Part shown: positions 9,249 through 20,011 of the stretch, piece after piece
Layout of the letters: each line of letters begins with the position of its first letter
Position numbering within the stretch: position 1 is the first letter of the stretch
From: Littorina saxatilis
Taxonomy: Eukaryota; Mollusca; Gastropoda; Littorinimorpha; Littorinidae
Length of the DNA stretch: 64,000 nt
Direction of reading: 5' to 3'
Assembly: GCF_037325665.1 (NCBI RefSeq)
Contig: NC_090246.1
Coordinates: 14,475,257-14,539,256 of the forward strand
Made by a program: the position numbers and the translations under genes
The notes under the pieces: model-generated
Told to the model about the DNA's origin: nothing
What the model saw: the letters and a program-made list of their open reading frames with translations, nothing else
Database searches by the model: none

Positions 9249-10606
9249 CTAAAACAACAAATACACGACATGTAGCCTACTGATGGACTGAGAAAACAAA
9301 ATCAGGGGTTGTATTTCTTGAAGAGGTGCTCGTTTGAATGCTTGGGGTGACCGAGAGTGGCGGATGTGAAAGGGGAGAGAATTCCATTGTGTGGGTGCGC
9401 AGAAAATAAAAGTGCGTTGTCCGTAGGTTTTGGTTTTGGTGTGTGGAATGGTAAGGATGCGACAGTCAGAAGAGGCACGGAGTTGTCTTGCTGGAGAATA
9501 GACGGTGAGGATTTCAGAGAAGTAAGCAGGAGACGAGCCAGAAAAGAAGTTAAAGCAGAAGGGTGGACAGTTTGTAGTCAATGCGGGCTTGAATAGGTAA
9601 CCAGTGCAGTGTGTGAAGAAGTGGTGTTGCGTGATCTCGTTTTCGTGCTTTGAGAATGAGGCGTGCTGCCGAGTTTTGGACTTTTTGTAGTTTATGCAGG
9701 AGGTACAGAGGACAGCCAGAGAGAAGAGAGTTGCAGTAGTCAAGTTTAGAAAGAACAAAGGCACAGACAAGAGTGTTAGTTGTTTGAGAGGAGAGTGTGT
9801 GGTGAATGGTGCTGATCTTACGAAGCTCAAAATAAGCTGCTCTACAGACTAAAGATATATGTTTGTTAAGGGTCATGTCAGATGAAAGGGTGAATCCAAG
9901 GTTTCTAGCTGATGGTGAGAAAAGAATGTCGGTGTTGCCTATTTGAACAGAAACAGGTTGGGGAGAGGGAAATGTAGTGTTCTTTTTGCACAGTAAGACT
10001 TCAGTCTTATGATCATTCAGTTGAAGTTTGTTATCGACCATCCAAGATTTAACATCAGTGATGCATGTCTGAATGGTCTGGATGGCGGAATGTGTCTCTG
10101 CAGGGGGACTGGGTTTATACAGCTGGGTGTCATCAGCAAAAGACTGATTTAAAACAGAATGGTTTTGAATCAGTGTGGAGAGGGGCTTAGTGTACATGAT
10201 GAAAAGGATGGGACCGAGTACTGAACCTTGAGGAATGCCGAAAGAAAGTGGGGCTGGACCAGACATCTGGCCATCGACAAACACAGCCTGAGTCCTGCCA
10301 ATGAGATAGGACTCAAGCCATGCTAGCGGTGGACCGGAGATGCCGTACAGAGTCTGAAGTCTATGGAGAAGCGTGATATGGTCAATCGTGTCGAACGCTG
10401 CAGAAAGGTCAAGTAGGGTAAGCACTGTCACATCACCACCATCCAGAGCAGACAGAATGTCACTGATTACTTTAAGTAGGGCTGTTTCAGTACGGTGAGA
10501 AGGGCGATAAGCGGACTGAGAGTGCGAGATCAAATCATGGGTGTTCAAATATGACAACAGCTGCTTCAAAACTACCTTTTCAAAAACTTTGGACAAGAAT
10601 GATGAA
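9249..10606 (-). pseudogene. LINE reverse transcriptase, C-terminal two thirds, frameshifted
   Basis: The frame down to 9550 carries SAYRPSHRTETALL, LDLSAAFDTIDH, GIPQGSVLGPILF and the catalytic SFADDTQLY, then thumb motifs (LDYCNSLLSG, VQNSAARLI, LHWLPI). It then stops, and the C-terminal part (YGQRTFIFCAPTQWNSLP) continues in another frame to about 9280, so there is at least one frameshift between about 9550 and 9640. In L2/CR1 LINEs this domain performs target-primed reverse transcription. The copy is not functional. Confidence 0.85.
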
Positions 10607-10856
10607 CCCCCCACGGGTTAGGGGGAAGAATTTACCCGATGCTCCCCAGCATGTCGTAAGAGGCGACTAACGGATTCTGTTTCTCCTTTTACCCTTGTTA
10701 AGTGTTTCTTGTATAGAATATAGTCAATGTTTGTAAAGATTTTAGTCAAGCAGTATGTAAGAAATGTTAAGTCCTTTGTACTGGAAACTTGCAATCTCCC
10801 AGTAAGGTAATACATTGTATACTACGTTGCAAGCCCCTGGAGCAAATTTTTGATTA

Positions 10857-11442
10857 GGCCAAAAAAAATAATAGGTGTGGTTATGGTAACATAGCCAAAA
10901 AAAGTAGGGTAGGAAGGTAGGCAATCACTTGGTTTTTTTTTTTAAACTTTTTTTTCTAATGTGTACAAATTAAACCTACTTGACAGGGCAATAAGTGTGC
11001 GACTCGAGCGCTTTCGCTTTCATTGCGTTTTCTGCACTCGTTTTCCTGTGTGTTTTTTGACAAATGTAATAAAAAGTTATAGGGTCGGCCCCTAAAAATA
11101 GGGTAGGTCGGGTTACCGTAACCACACCTATTTTTGGCTCACGTAAGTGTAGCCTATGCGATCGTAACTTTGTCTGTCTGTGCGTGCGTGCGTGCGTGCG
11201 TCTGTGCGTGTGTATGTCTGTGGTAGAAACTCTAACATTTGAAGACGTCACATTACATTGACGTCACATTATGACGTAAGAGGGTTAGACGTCACGCGAA
11301 GGAAGTACTGACAGTCTCGGTCATTATTATTTTGAGCACGCCGAGACTAGTTGGCAGTCGTGTCCTTGTAAGTAGGCTACATGCAGACAGACAGATCTAG
11401 ATCTAGTGTCTCGCTTTCTTGCACAGTTTCACCTATGCTCTT

Positions 11443-11503
<61 letters not shown>

Positions 11504-11582
11504 CGGAGTGATTGAGTTTGTGTTACTGTTTGTCGATTTCTTACGTGAGCCTTGATGGCTTCGCCTCTTGTTTTTTTAGGCC
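10857..11582. mobile_element. Harbinger-like MITE inside family A
   Basis: Begins GGCCAAAAAAAATAATAGG and ends with the complement of GGCCTAAAAAAACAAGAGG. The family A sequence on both sides reads TTA (or TTAG), giving a 3-4 bp duplication. A TWA duplication with GG-starting inverted ends fits PIF/Harbinger. Inside are a second inverted motif (AATAGGTGTGGTTAYGGTAAC at 10870 and 11110), a GACGTCACATT-rich patch (11243-11296) and a (TG)n run. Confidence 0.55.
11442..11502. repeat. (TG)n microsatellite
   Basis: About 30 uninterrupted TG units within the Harbinger-like insert. Confidence 0.95.
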
Positions 11583-11764
11583 TTAGTGCTTTTGTGAACA
11601 AGAAACAATTAACAAGTGGCTCTATCCCATCTCCCCCCCTTTCCCCGTCGCGATATAACCTTCGTGGTTGAAAACGACGTTAAACACCAAATAAAGACAG
11701 AAAAGACAAGAATGATAAATTAGATACAGGACAATAATTCTTCAAAATATTGACATCAAGACTA

Positions 11765-12175
11765 CCGTACTTTCCGGGTCATAAGGCGCGACTTTTTTCC
11801 TCGAGTTCGACCCCTGCGTCTTGTATAACGAAGCGCCTAATCCGTGTATGAAATACGAAAAAAATCAAAGAGACCGCTTGAGTACCAGTCAAACAACTTG
11901 TGATAATGCATGTTTCAGCTACTAGGTACTGCCCTGCCTTTGATCTGGCCGCACACACAGATTTCCACTCTGTTAAACTGGGTCACTGACCCCGATGCAG
12001 GAAGTGTTTCCTCTCTCAGATATGACAGGGGAACCACCTCTCATGGCAAAACCTGGGTCATTTTGGTGCGCCCTATCGGCCCCCTGCGTCCAATGGGTGA
12101 CTGGATTACAATTTTTTTTAAAAAGAAGGGGGTGCGTCTTAGATAACGAAGCGCCTTGTCACCCGGAAAGTACGG
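11765..12175. mobile_element. TA-flanked MITE (Tc1/mariner or pogo type) in the LINE
   Basis: The 411-bp element has inverted ends CCGTACTTTCCGGGT and a TA on each side (11763-11764, 12176-12177). Removing it restores the LINE reading frame exactly with one TA. Both ends continue with AAGGCGC, and AACGAAGCGCCT occurs twice. No transposase is encoded. Confidence 0.75.
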
Positions 12176-12295
12176 TAGGTTTTTTGAGAAGTGGTTTGAC
12201 AAGTGCAGTTTTGAACAATGATGGAAAAACACCAGATAACAGGCTATCATTGACAATTTGAGTAAGAGTTGGTACGAAGATGGTATTAATATACA

Positions 12296-12948
12296 TGGAG
12301 TGGTGTATTTACATTGTAATGGTAATGGTAGCATAACATGATTTACATTTTGCTTCTCTACTGAACAGCATGCATGATTGCTTCCTGGCATACACCTCAA
12401 ATATCTGTAAAGAACATACACACAAACTTTTTAAATTATGCTATTCAAAACTCATTTTTAAGTACAAACTGGTGCAACCAAGCGCGGCAGTAAACTTAGA
12501 AACTGAAATAAAAAGATTACACACAACTTTTAACATGCTAAAAAGATCCAGCTTGAGTTGCCACTTAGACTCTCTTTGTCGGTGTAGCAACAATTCTATT
12601 TATAATGTTGAGGTTGATCTCTACAACATGACACTAAAAGAGAGGAAGCTCCAGAACTGTCACTAATAAAAGCATGTAAATATATCATCACAAACATGAT
12701 ACAAGTCCAATGTTTTTGTATCATAAATAGCTTTTCATTGTGTGAAAGGACAGCTAATGCTCCATCCAAATCCATCAGTGTTTTTGGACAAGTGAATCTC
12801 ACTACGTAACATATGATTATATTATGAAGTCATGTTAACAAAACTAATTTGCAAAATGCTTTTGCAGTCATGCGAGAGTATCCATATCTCTTTTACACTT
12901 TCTCTCTCAGTCTCTCTCTTTCTCTCTCCTTCGAACACTCGCTCGCAA
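12296..12948. other. Spacer downstream of CBY1, low-complexity only
   Basis: Unique-looking AT-rich sequence with a (CT)-rich patch at 12896-12930. No gene or repeat recognised. Confidence 0.4.
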
Positions 12949-12954
12949 TTTATT
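12949..12954 (-). promoter_or_regulatory. Probable poly(A) signal of CBY1
   Basis: Reads AATAAA on the minus strand, about 25 bases past the CBY1 stop codon. Confidence 0.5.
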
Positions 12955-12979
12955 TAATTGTTTTGAATGCTTTGACGGA

Positions 12980-13813
12980 TCACTTCCTTTTGCCTTTTGA
13001 TTCACGCAGCTGCTTCACTTCATTTTCATGGAACTGTGAAACTGCAAAGGTTTCTGCCAACTGCACAACAAACCAAACATTTTTAACAAATCTGTGTATT
13101 ACAGCCAGCCAGATGAGACAACAATAACAATAACAACACTTTATCCCCGAGTACGCAGTAGGAGGGTCCAGCAGACTTTAATTGTGTGTCTGTCTGTGTG
13201 TGTATCTGTGTGTCTGTGTGTCTGTCTCGACTTAACAGCTTATTGCTGGGAAACTACTGGGCGCAGTTCTTTCAAAAGTTGATACACTAACTTGATAATA
13301 GGTCCGATTGATCGTATTAAAACTTCATAATGTTACCTGGGACCTAAATGCGAAATATTCCACAAAAACGACTCTTAACGGGGGGAGTTTTTGCGGTGGG
13401 AGGCTGGTCGCTTTGCGAACAGCCAGTCACTGAACTAAAGGGGAGACTTGGGTGGCCTCAGCCGAACACGTCACGCAGTGACGAGAAAAGCATGATTTGC
13501 AAGCCAGACAACGGGTGGGGATATGGTCTCGGCAAAGAAACTAAAATGCAGGGTTTGGTCTCGGTGAAAGAGAGACAGAGAGCACGAGAGAGTCTATGGC
13601 CAAAGTGATCCGGGATCGATTCCCGGCATGGGCGGTCTATATTTTTTTTATTTATATTTTTAAATTCTCGTTTACTATTGTTTATTATGAACGTTTTAAT
13701 GTTTTATTTCACTCTAATAATTTTTTTAATTGTGTAAAATAAATAAATATTTTTTTATTTTTTTTATTTTTTATAAATCCAAGTGACACGGGTTTGATTC
13801 CCAGCATGGGCGG

Positions 13814-13846
<33 letters not shown>

Positions 13847-14345
13847 CTTGTTTACTATTGTTTATTATGTTTTATTTTACTCTGATAATTTTTTTAATTG
13901 TGTAAAATAAATAATTTGTTTTTAATTTTTTTTAAATCCACGTGCACAAGACAAAAACTTTCATACTGGGGGAGCGAGCCAGTCTGAAGAGTACTCGGGT
14001 CCAGCGCCAGCGGTTTTTATTGTCCACTAAAATGGAAAATTGTCTTTGACACGTCTAACCTGCCTGTGAAAAACCAAAAACAACCACAAAGGGTGGATGG
14101 AGGGTTGTCTCATGTGCAGACCTGCTATAGTGCGTTATCCCCCCCAAACTTATGGGTTAACAAAAAATTACTGCAAAAAAGGATGAAGGCATTTAACACC
14201 AAGTCTGTACATCTTTCCATGCCTTTGTCTCATTGCATCAGCAGTTTCCATTTGATTTTGTGTGAGCTGATTAAAATGATTTTTGTTTTCTGATCTTTTA
14301 ATGTCCCAGGTTATCTTTTTGTAGCAGAACTTATACACACACACA

Positions 14346-14407
<62 letters not shown>

Positions 14408-14483
14408 GACACTCACTTGCTGACACACACACACTCTCTCCCTCATGCTCTCTCTCACACACACACTCTCTCACAGACACACA

Positions 14484-14517
<34 letters not shown>

Positions 14518-14595
14518 GACACTCACTTGCTGACACACACACACTCTCTCCCTCATGCTCTCTCTCACACACACTCACTCTCTCACAGACACACA

Positions 14596-14677
<82 letters not shown>

Positions 14678-16281
14678 AATAAATTCTTGACAGGCTATAC
14701 ATGTAAATTATAAAGCAGAGGTACTCACAATGTCCAGAAGGATGTCCACTTTGAGCTTGAGGAGGTTGTTCTCTTCATGCATCTGCAGGTTGGTTTTCTT
14801 GAGTCGCATCATCTCCCTCTGGCTGCCTCCCCCTGCACCAGACTCTGCAACATCACAAAAAAACATCATTATCTTAGCCTGGGTTCTCATCACCAAATAT
14901 GTCAACAAACAGATGCAGTGGTATCTTCGTTGAAAGGACACCCATGGGACCAGCCAAAAATGTCCCTACATTGCAGGTGGTCTGTCATGACAGGTGTATT
15001 TTGTTAAAGGACAAATGAAAAAATCACCAGTCGTGGTATATATATATTCGTTAAAAGGACATGCATGGGACCAGTCAAAAACGTCCTTACATTGCAGGTC
15101 GCTTGTCATGACATGTATATTTTGGTAAAGGACAAAAGAGATAATTTCCAGGTGTGCCAACAAAAAAAGATGTTTGGGGAAAAAATAATGTAACAAGTCA
15201 CCACTGCCTTGCTCTCCATGGGCAGTTAAGTGTGAATTGTGATGCCAAACAACAATAATAATAATAATGGACACTTATTAATCGCCCCTTCTCACCAGAG
15301 CTCATGGCGATGTACAATAGCAACAGCGTACACACACACACACACGCACACACACATACACGCATGTACACACACACACACACACACACACTAAATACTA
15401 ACAATACTATGAAAACTATTCTTAAAAACTCTCGCCTAAACATACATTTATAAATATATACATATGACACAAAGCTTCATAGCACGGTCTTACAAGGCGA
15501 TACAAATTTGTAGAATCTGCACTTGTAATCATAACAAGTCATTTTAGATCCCTTTGAAGTCACGAAATAAACTCCGATGAACTGTTCGGTTGCATTTTGT
15601 TTACATACGTCAAAGAAGGAATTATTCGTATGGGTGGACAGGGTAGGCAACTCTGTCGTGTAAATGATGTCCCTTGGTTGACAACGTACGCCATTTCCGA
15701 GGCATTTTCGTTGATCAAACAACCAAATCAAGTAATTATGCTTAAGTTTGGAGCTCAATCCCTCAATTAATTTCACGACAAATGTTCTTTGGCTTGATTA
15801 CAGTGACTTGTATCATAAATTCTGAGCTATGAATTTAACACACTAAAGTTCAAGATTACCGGACGTCAGCTGGCCTCCTGGGTAACTTGCTTTAACGGAC
15901 AGCAAACTGTTCAATAAACAACAACAGAAGAAGAAGAAAATACACACAAAAATTGTACTTGTATGTGTGAGGACTCTTGTACACATCAAGGGCACACAGT
16001 AAGTTGTCAATTCAGGTCAACACAGGTAATGCTTCATAATCATATACAACTATTTCCTGGCAGCGAACAGGCTAAAAACAATTTGTCTCACCTGCCACCC
16101 ACATTCCATCCTCAAAGGCGACCTCTTGGCCACCCAGGTTCAGCTTGACACCATTGTAGCCATCAACACCAAACTCTGCGCGGGACTGCTCAGCGTCTAG
16201 GTTCAGGTTAGACAGCGATTGCGCTCGGCGTGGCGGTGTTTTCTTGGGTGAAAACTTGTTACCGAATATTCCGAGAGGCAT
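12980..16281 (-). CDS. CBY1: Chibby homolog, complete three-exon coding region
   Basis: Coding exons are 16281-16092, 14844-14729 and 13060-12980, all with GT donors and AG acceptors. They sum to 387 bases, that is 128 residues, against 126 in human from memory. Exon 1 gives FSPKKTPPRRAQSLSNL, the conserved Chibby N terminus with its basophilic-kinase/14-3-3 serine context. Exon 2 gives the leucine-rich coiled coil (EENNLLKLKVDILLDI, about residues 85-102). Exon 3 gives LAETFAVSQFHENEVK and a basic KGKRK tail, which in vertebrates serves nuclear import. Chibby works at the ciliary base and antagonises beta-catenin. ATG 16281 is chosen because the protein starts MP as in the family. Four bases before it is an acceptor, so the 5' UTR is split. 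Confidence 0.93.
13606..13945. repeat. Two tandem 170-180 bp units with a tRNA B-box-like start
   Basis: Each unit starts near GATTCCCRGCATGGGCGGTCT and continues with the same AT-rich text (TTTACTATTGTTTATTATG, TTAATTGTGTAAAATAAATA). The start resembles the TPsiC arm and acceptor of a tRNA, so this may be a SINE-derived piece in CBY1 intron 2. Confidence 0.6.
14335..14680. repeat. Compound (CA)n/(CT)n array with a higher-order duplication
   Basis: Alternating CA and CT runs. A segment around 14402-14480 (CAGACACTCACTTGCTGACA, CTCCCTCATGCTCTCTC) recurs at 14515-14590, so the array has a larger repeat unit of about 115 bases. It lies 49 bases from the donor of CBY1 coding exon 2. Confidence 0.9.
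14919..15140. repeat. Two diverged tandem copies of about 113 bp
   Basis: Both copies contain CGTT(G/A)AAAGGACA, CATGGGACCAG, TACATTGCAGGT, TGTCATGACA and TAAAGGACAAA in the same order. A related segment lies at 26690-26765. It is the style of an old DNA-transposon end, but I cannot define termini. Confidence 0.6.
15252..15325 (-). repeat. Possible LINE/SINE 3' tail
   Basis: (ATT)n on the minus strand preceded by a weak TACATCGCCATGAGC-type tail, comparable with the L2-like tail at 8931. Short and diverged, next to (CA)n at 15330-15390. Confidence 0.35.
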
Positions 16282-16455
16282 GATGCTGAGAGCAGATGAA
16301 AGCGATTATTAGATGTAAGCCTAGTCCATTCTGAAGATTATAACAAGGGAGACTGGTTTAGTTCCTGTTTAACATGTATACAACAAACATGTAGGAGACT
16401 GACTCGAACAGTAGAACTTTATTGAAGACATAAAGACTTCATTAAAGTAATCACA

Positions 16456-16486
<31 letters not shown>

Positions 16487-16759
16487 TTTTCTCTGTTTCC
16501 TTGTTAAATTTGTCTGCTTTAAAATTAAAATAAAAAGATAGAATTTACTACAAATAGGAATTTGGGAAGACTTCTTTCACACATGTATATAATTTACGTG
16601 TCAGAACTCGCAAGAATCACATCAGTGAGCGAACTAGCAGTTATCTGAGTCAGTTCTTCTAACTTCAAAACAAGGATACTGCTGGTTTCAATCAGTCAGG
16701 GAGATCACAACAAAAATGCAGTTGAGCTAACACAGATATACAGATAGATTTCCACTAAC

Positions 16760-16870
16760 CTGGTTTACTGAAGCTTCTGAAAATGAAGTTGACAACGCGA
16801 AAAAGCGTCTGTTGAGACAGAACCGGAAATGCAACTTATCGCGACTTGACTGGCCTCCCCTGTTCCGTCG
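16760..16870 (-). other. CBY1: Probable non-coding first exon of CBY1
   Basis: A good donor (CCAG then GTTAGT on the minus strand) ends at 16760, and the matching acceptor lies at 16286, four bases before the ATG. The upstream limit is not defined. 16870 is only a guess at the start. Confidence 0.4.
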
Positions 16871-16989
16871 TCTGCTCGAACATGTATGCGCGTTGCAGTG
16901 GCCTCGACGGGAGGGGTGGAGGCGGAGATAGCTAAGAGGAGGTTTGGTGGGTAGTGACAATGGGACACAGGAAAAGCAATCGACGGAAA

Positions 16990-17960
16990 TAGATAAAAGC
17001 CCCTTTATGGCCCCATAACAAATCTATTAAGAGATAAGTACAGACTGAGACAGTGTCTGTTTTCCCCATGGCAGACTGAAAGAGACAGAGCAGGCCTGTG
17101 TTAGTTTCAGTCTTTATGTTGTCGGGGAAGGGAGAAAAATCGATGTTCAGCCTGAAAAAGAAGCTGTTCGATCGGTTAGTCGTTTTTACATTTAGTAGTG
17201 TGTGTGTGTGTGTGTGTGTGTAGAGCACTTCCCGGAACACAGTTTCAGGCCGACAGATTGACTGGCCCCTCTTCAGTAAAGGAAGGCCTCTGCCGTCAAA
17301 AGCGAAACAAAGCCGGTGTCACGATTTCATCTTTCGCCTGTTTACATATTTCCCCCTCGATATATACTCAAGACTGAAATGTTGTTTCCTGGTAAAATTA
17401 AGAAGTGAAATTATTTATGGACGAAAAGCATGTCAGTTTCTTGCATGTGAAGAAAATTGGTGGTGAAATGTAATAGATTTCACCCCAAATCGATTTATTC
17501 GAAAACGTGTACCGAGTGGTTACGTCCCTTGCGTAAGAAGGGAAACATTTTAGGATGAATCAAATTTGTAAGTTAAATAAAAAAAAATGTGGTTGGACAA
17601 ATTTGGCCCCATGAATGTAAGGTACACAAGGTCGCTCATCAGTACTATCGAAGGGTGGTTTTTGTTCAGTGTAGAGTTTATACTAGATCAACGAGGCCGA
17701 GAATCGAAATATCACCACGGCGAAGGATGAAAACGTCACACCGGTTCAAAAAGACGTCATAATGCTAATATAGCCGCAAATAACGGCGTTACGTAAACAC
17801 TGTTTCATCGCTACTCCGCCTGCGCGTCCGTCTCTGAAACCAACAAGGAACTTCGACTTTGAGAACGAACTTATGTCTCGGTGACTTCGTCATATCAGCA
17901 GGCGAAAACTCATAAGGTCACCACTAGGCTGTGCATGTAGCGGTATCGTATATCATCAGA
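16990..17960. other. CBY1 upstream region, no gene seen
   Basis: Contains a short (TG)n at 17199-17222. No ORF, splice-linked exon or recognised repeat. Confidence 0.35.
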
Positions 17961-17977
17961 GACATACATTGAATACA

Positions 17978-18062
17978 TTAATAATAATAATAATGCAAAC
18001 TTTTATAGCGCTATTCTAGAAAAATGTCTACTCTTAGCGCTTTACAATACATACATCGACCA
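17978..18062 (-). repeat. L2-like LINE 3' tail fragment
   Basis: On the minus strand, TAGCGCTATAAAAGTTTGC followed by (ATT)n, preceded by TGTAAAGCGC. It matches the style of the LINE end at 8931, with no coding sequence left. Confidence 0.5.
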
Positions 18063-18287
18063 AGCATACTATACACGCACAGGCAAAGAAACCGACCAAA
18101 CATAACATTCTATCTATGTCTCTGATATCATTAATGTTCAAAGGTTGAGGACATTAATACTATCACAGCGGCTGTCATCGTCCCAATGACAACACAGATA
18201 AGTAGTGTTTAACGCCCTCACGGTAAAACCATTAGGGGCATGTTCCCAGGTTTGACCCCGACGTAGGTGGGAAAAAAAGAAGAAAAT

Positions 18288-19133
18288 AAGTCGCGTAAGG
18301 CGAAATTACTACATTTAGTCAAGCTGTGGAACTCACAGAATGAAACTGAACGCACTTCATTTTTTCACAATGACCGTAGTCCGCCGCTAGTGCAAAAGGT
18401 AGTGAAAGTGATGAGCCTGTTGAGCGCGGTAGCGGTTGCGCTGTGCTGCATATCACGCTTTACTGTACCTCTCTTCGTTTTAACTTTCTGAGCGTGTTTT
18501 TAATCCAAACATATCATATCTATATGTTTTTGGAATCAGGAACTGACAAGGAAAAAGATGAAATTGTTTTTAAAACGATTTCGGAAATAATTATAATTTT
18601 AATCATAATTTTTATATTTTTAATTTTCAGAGCTTGTTTTTAATCCGAATATAACATATTTATATGTTTTTGGAATCAGAACATGATGAAGAATCAAATA
18701 AAAGTAATTTTGGATCGTTTTATAACAAAATAATTTTAATTACAATTTTCAGATTTTTAATGACCAAAGTCATTAATTAATTTTTAAGCCTCCATGCTGA
18801 AATGCAATACCGAAGTCCGGCCTTCGTCGAAGATTGCTTGGCCAAAATTCCAATCAATTTGATTGAAAAATGAAGGTGTGACAGTGCCGCCTCAACTTCT
18901 ACAAAAAGCCGGATATGACGTCATAAAAGACATTTATCGAAAAAAAGAAAAAAAACGTCTGGGGATTTCATACCCAGGAACTCTTATGTAAAATTTCATA
19001 AAGATCGGTCCAGTAGTCTACACACACACACGCACAGACAGACAGACACACACACACACACACACCACGACCCTAGTTCGTCTCGATGCCGGCCCTCTAT
19101 GTTAAAACATTTAGTCAAAACTTGACTAAATGT
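18288..19133 (+). mobile_element. Family B non-autonomous element, copy 1
   Basis: Starts AAGTCGCGTAAGGCGAAA, then CATTTAGTCAAGCTGT and CTCACAGAATGAAACTGAAC. It ends in the hairpin ACATTTAGTCAAAACTTGAC plus TAAATGT. The same 0.83-0.87 kb sequence recurs at 39899-40728 and 43101-43973. No ORF. The class is uncertain. A (CA)n run sits near the 3' end in all copies. Confidence 0.8.
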
Positions 19134-19139
19134 AAAAAA

Positions 19140-19680
19140 GGGCCACCGCAAGGGAGGGATGGCTGTCGCGCTATAGCTCCCGACCACACATGGAACTTTT
19201 TGTCCTCAGTGCTTTGTGCACATAGACGACCAAAATAATAATTTGTGATGTAGCCTACAAAGAAGCTTACACAATAGCACAAAGCAAATCATTTGCATAA
19301 AAGCATAAACAGAACACACAAAGGGATGAAAGCCCACATGCTATTATCACGAGGGCTGAACAAACAAATGAACCACGTGAAGAGCAAATCATGTGCATAT
19401 GTATGCTTACAGTGACGGTACAGCCATTTCATGTCATGAGAGAAAAAAAAGAACTACGGAGTAGGTCACATGCTTTAACACCGTGTAGAATGCACACGCA
19501 CTGGGCAGGCGCACACACACACATCCACACACACAAACAAACCCACTGGGGGAAAAAAAACACCAATACACATTCATGCGCGAGTATACATGCACAAACC
19601 GACACAGACAAACCGAAAACTTTTGTCCACAGTAAAAGATCAGTTCTGTTTTTACTCTTCTTCATTTAAGTTTTTTTGCA
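19140..19680. other. Spacer, microsatellite-rich
   Basis: Only scattered CACA runs. No gene recognised. Confidence 0.35.
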
Positions 19681-19685
19681 GAAAA

Positions 19686-19846
19686 ACTGTTTTGCTTTGG
19701 AAAAAAGGGTATTCTTAGCCGATAAAGACATTATTCGGTTATTCCATGGGAAAAACAAAAATGCCATGGAAAAATTTGTTTTTCTGTGGAATAACCAAAT
19801 TTTGTCATCTGCTGAAGCATCCTTTTTTTCCAAAGCAACACACACA
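19686..19846. repeat. Imperfect fold-back of about 75-bp arms
   Basis: GTTTTGCTTTGGAAAAAA at the left pairs with the complement at the right, and GGTTATTCCAT near the centre pairs with GTGGAATAACC. The arms differ at several points. It is probably a small fold-back MITE. Confidence 0.65.
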
Positions 19847-20011
19847 CACACACATTTGCTCATGAACTAAAGCAGCAACGACAAGAGACGTTTAACTCTA
19901 TTTATTCAACATCACACTAATAATATAAACTTTTGAAATCCGTTGCTCATAAAATGTTTTGATAATCTGATATAAAGAATATACTTCATAATAACAACAC
20001 AAAATAATATA

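Larger units (their letters stand above)
10607..11704 (+). mobile_element. Family A retroposon inserted in the LINE and itself interrupted
   Basis: Flanked by GACAAGAATGATGAA (10592-10606) and GACAAGAATGATAAA (11705-11719), a 15-bp duplication with one difference. Opposite orientation to the copy at 8548. The body is split at 10857-11582 by a second element. Confidence 0.75.
8931..12295 (-). mobile_element. L2/CR1-like LINE, 5'-truncated and interrupted by two insertions
   Basis: The 3' end on the minus strand is GCGCTATATAAATGCTCATT followed by (ATT)n at 8931-8950, typical of L2-like LINEs. The RT coding part runs from about 12280 down to about 9300. It is split by the family A copy at 10607-11704 and the TA-flanked MITE at 11765-12175. 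Across each insertion the reading frame and RT motifs continue (KTALVKPLLKKP, then NYCPVSNLSFLSKVFEK). The 5' part is missing beyond about 12295. Confidence 0.8.

Noticed and set aside
14168-14690. ORFs of RERERE and SLSLSL repeats
   Set aside because: Translations of CT/CA microsatellites. The same applies to 36881-37142, 44997-45254, 46807-47125 and 15198-15470.
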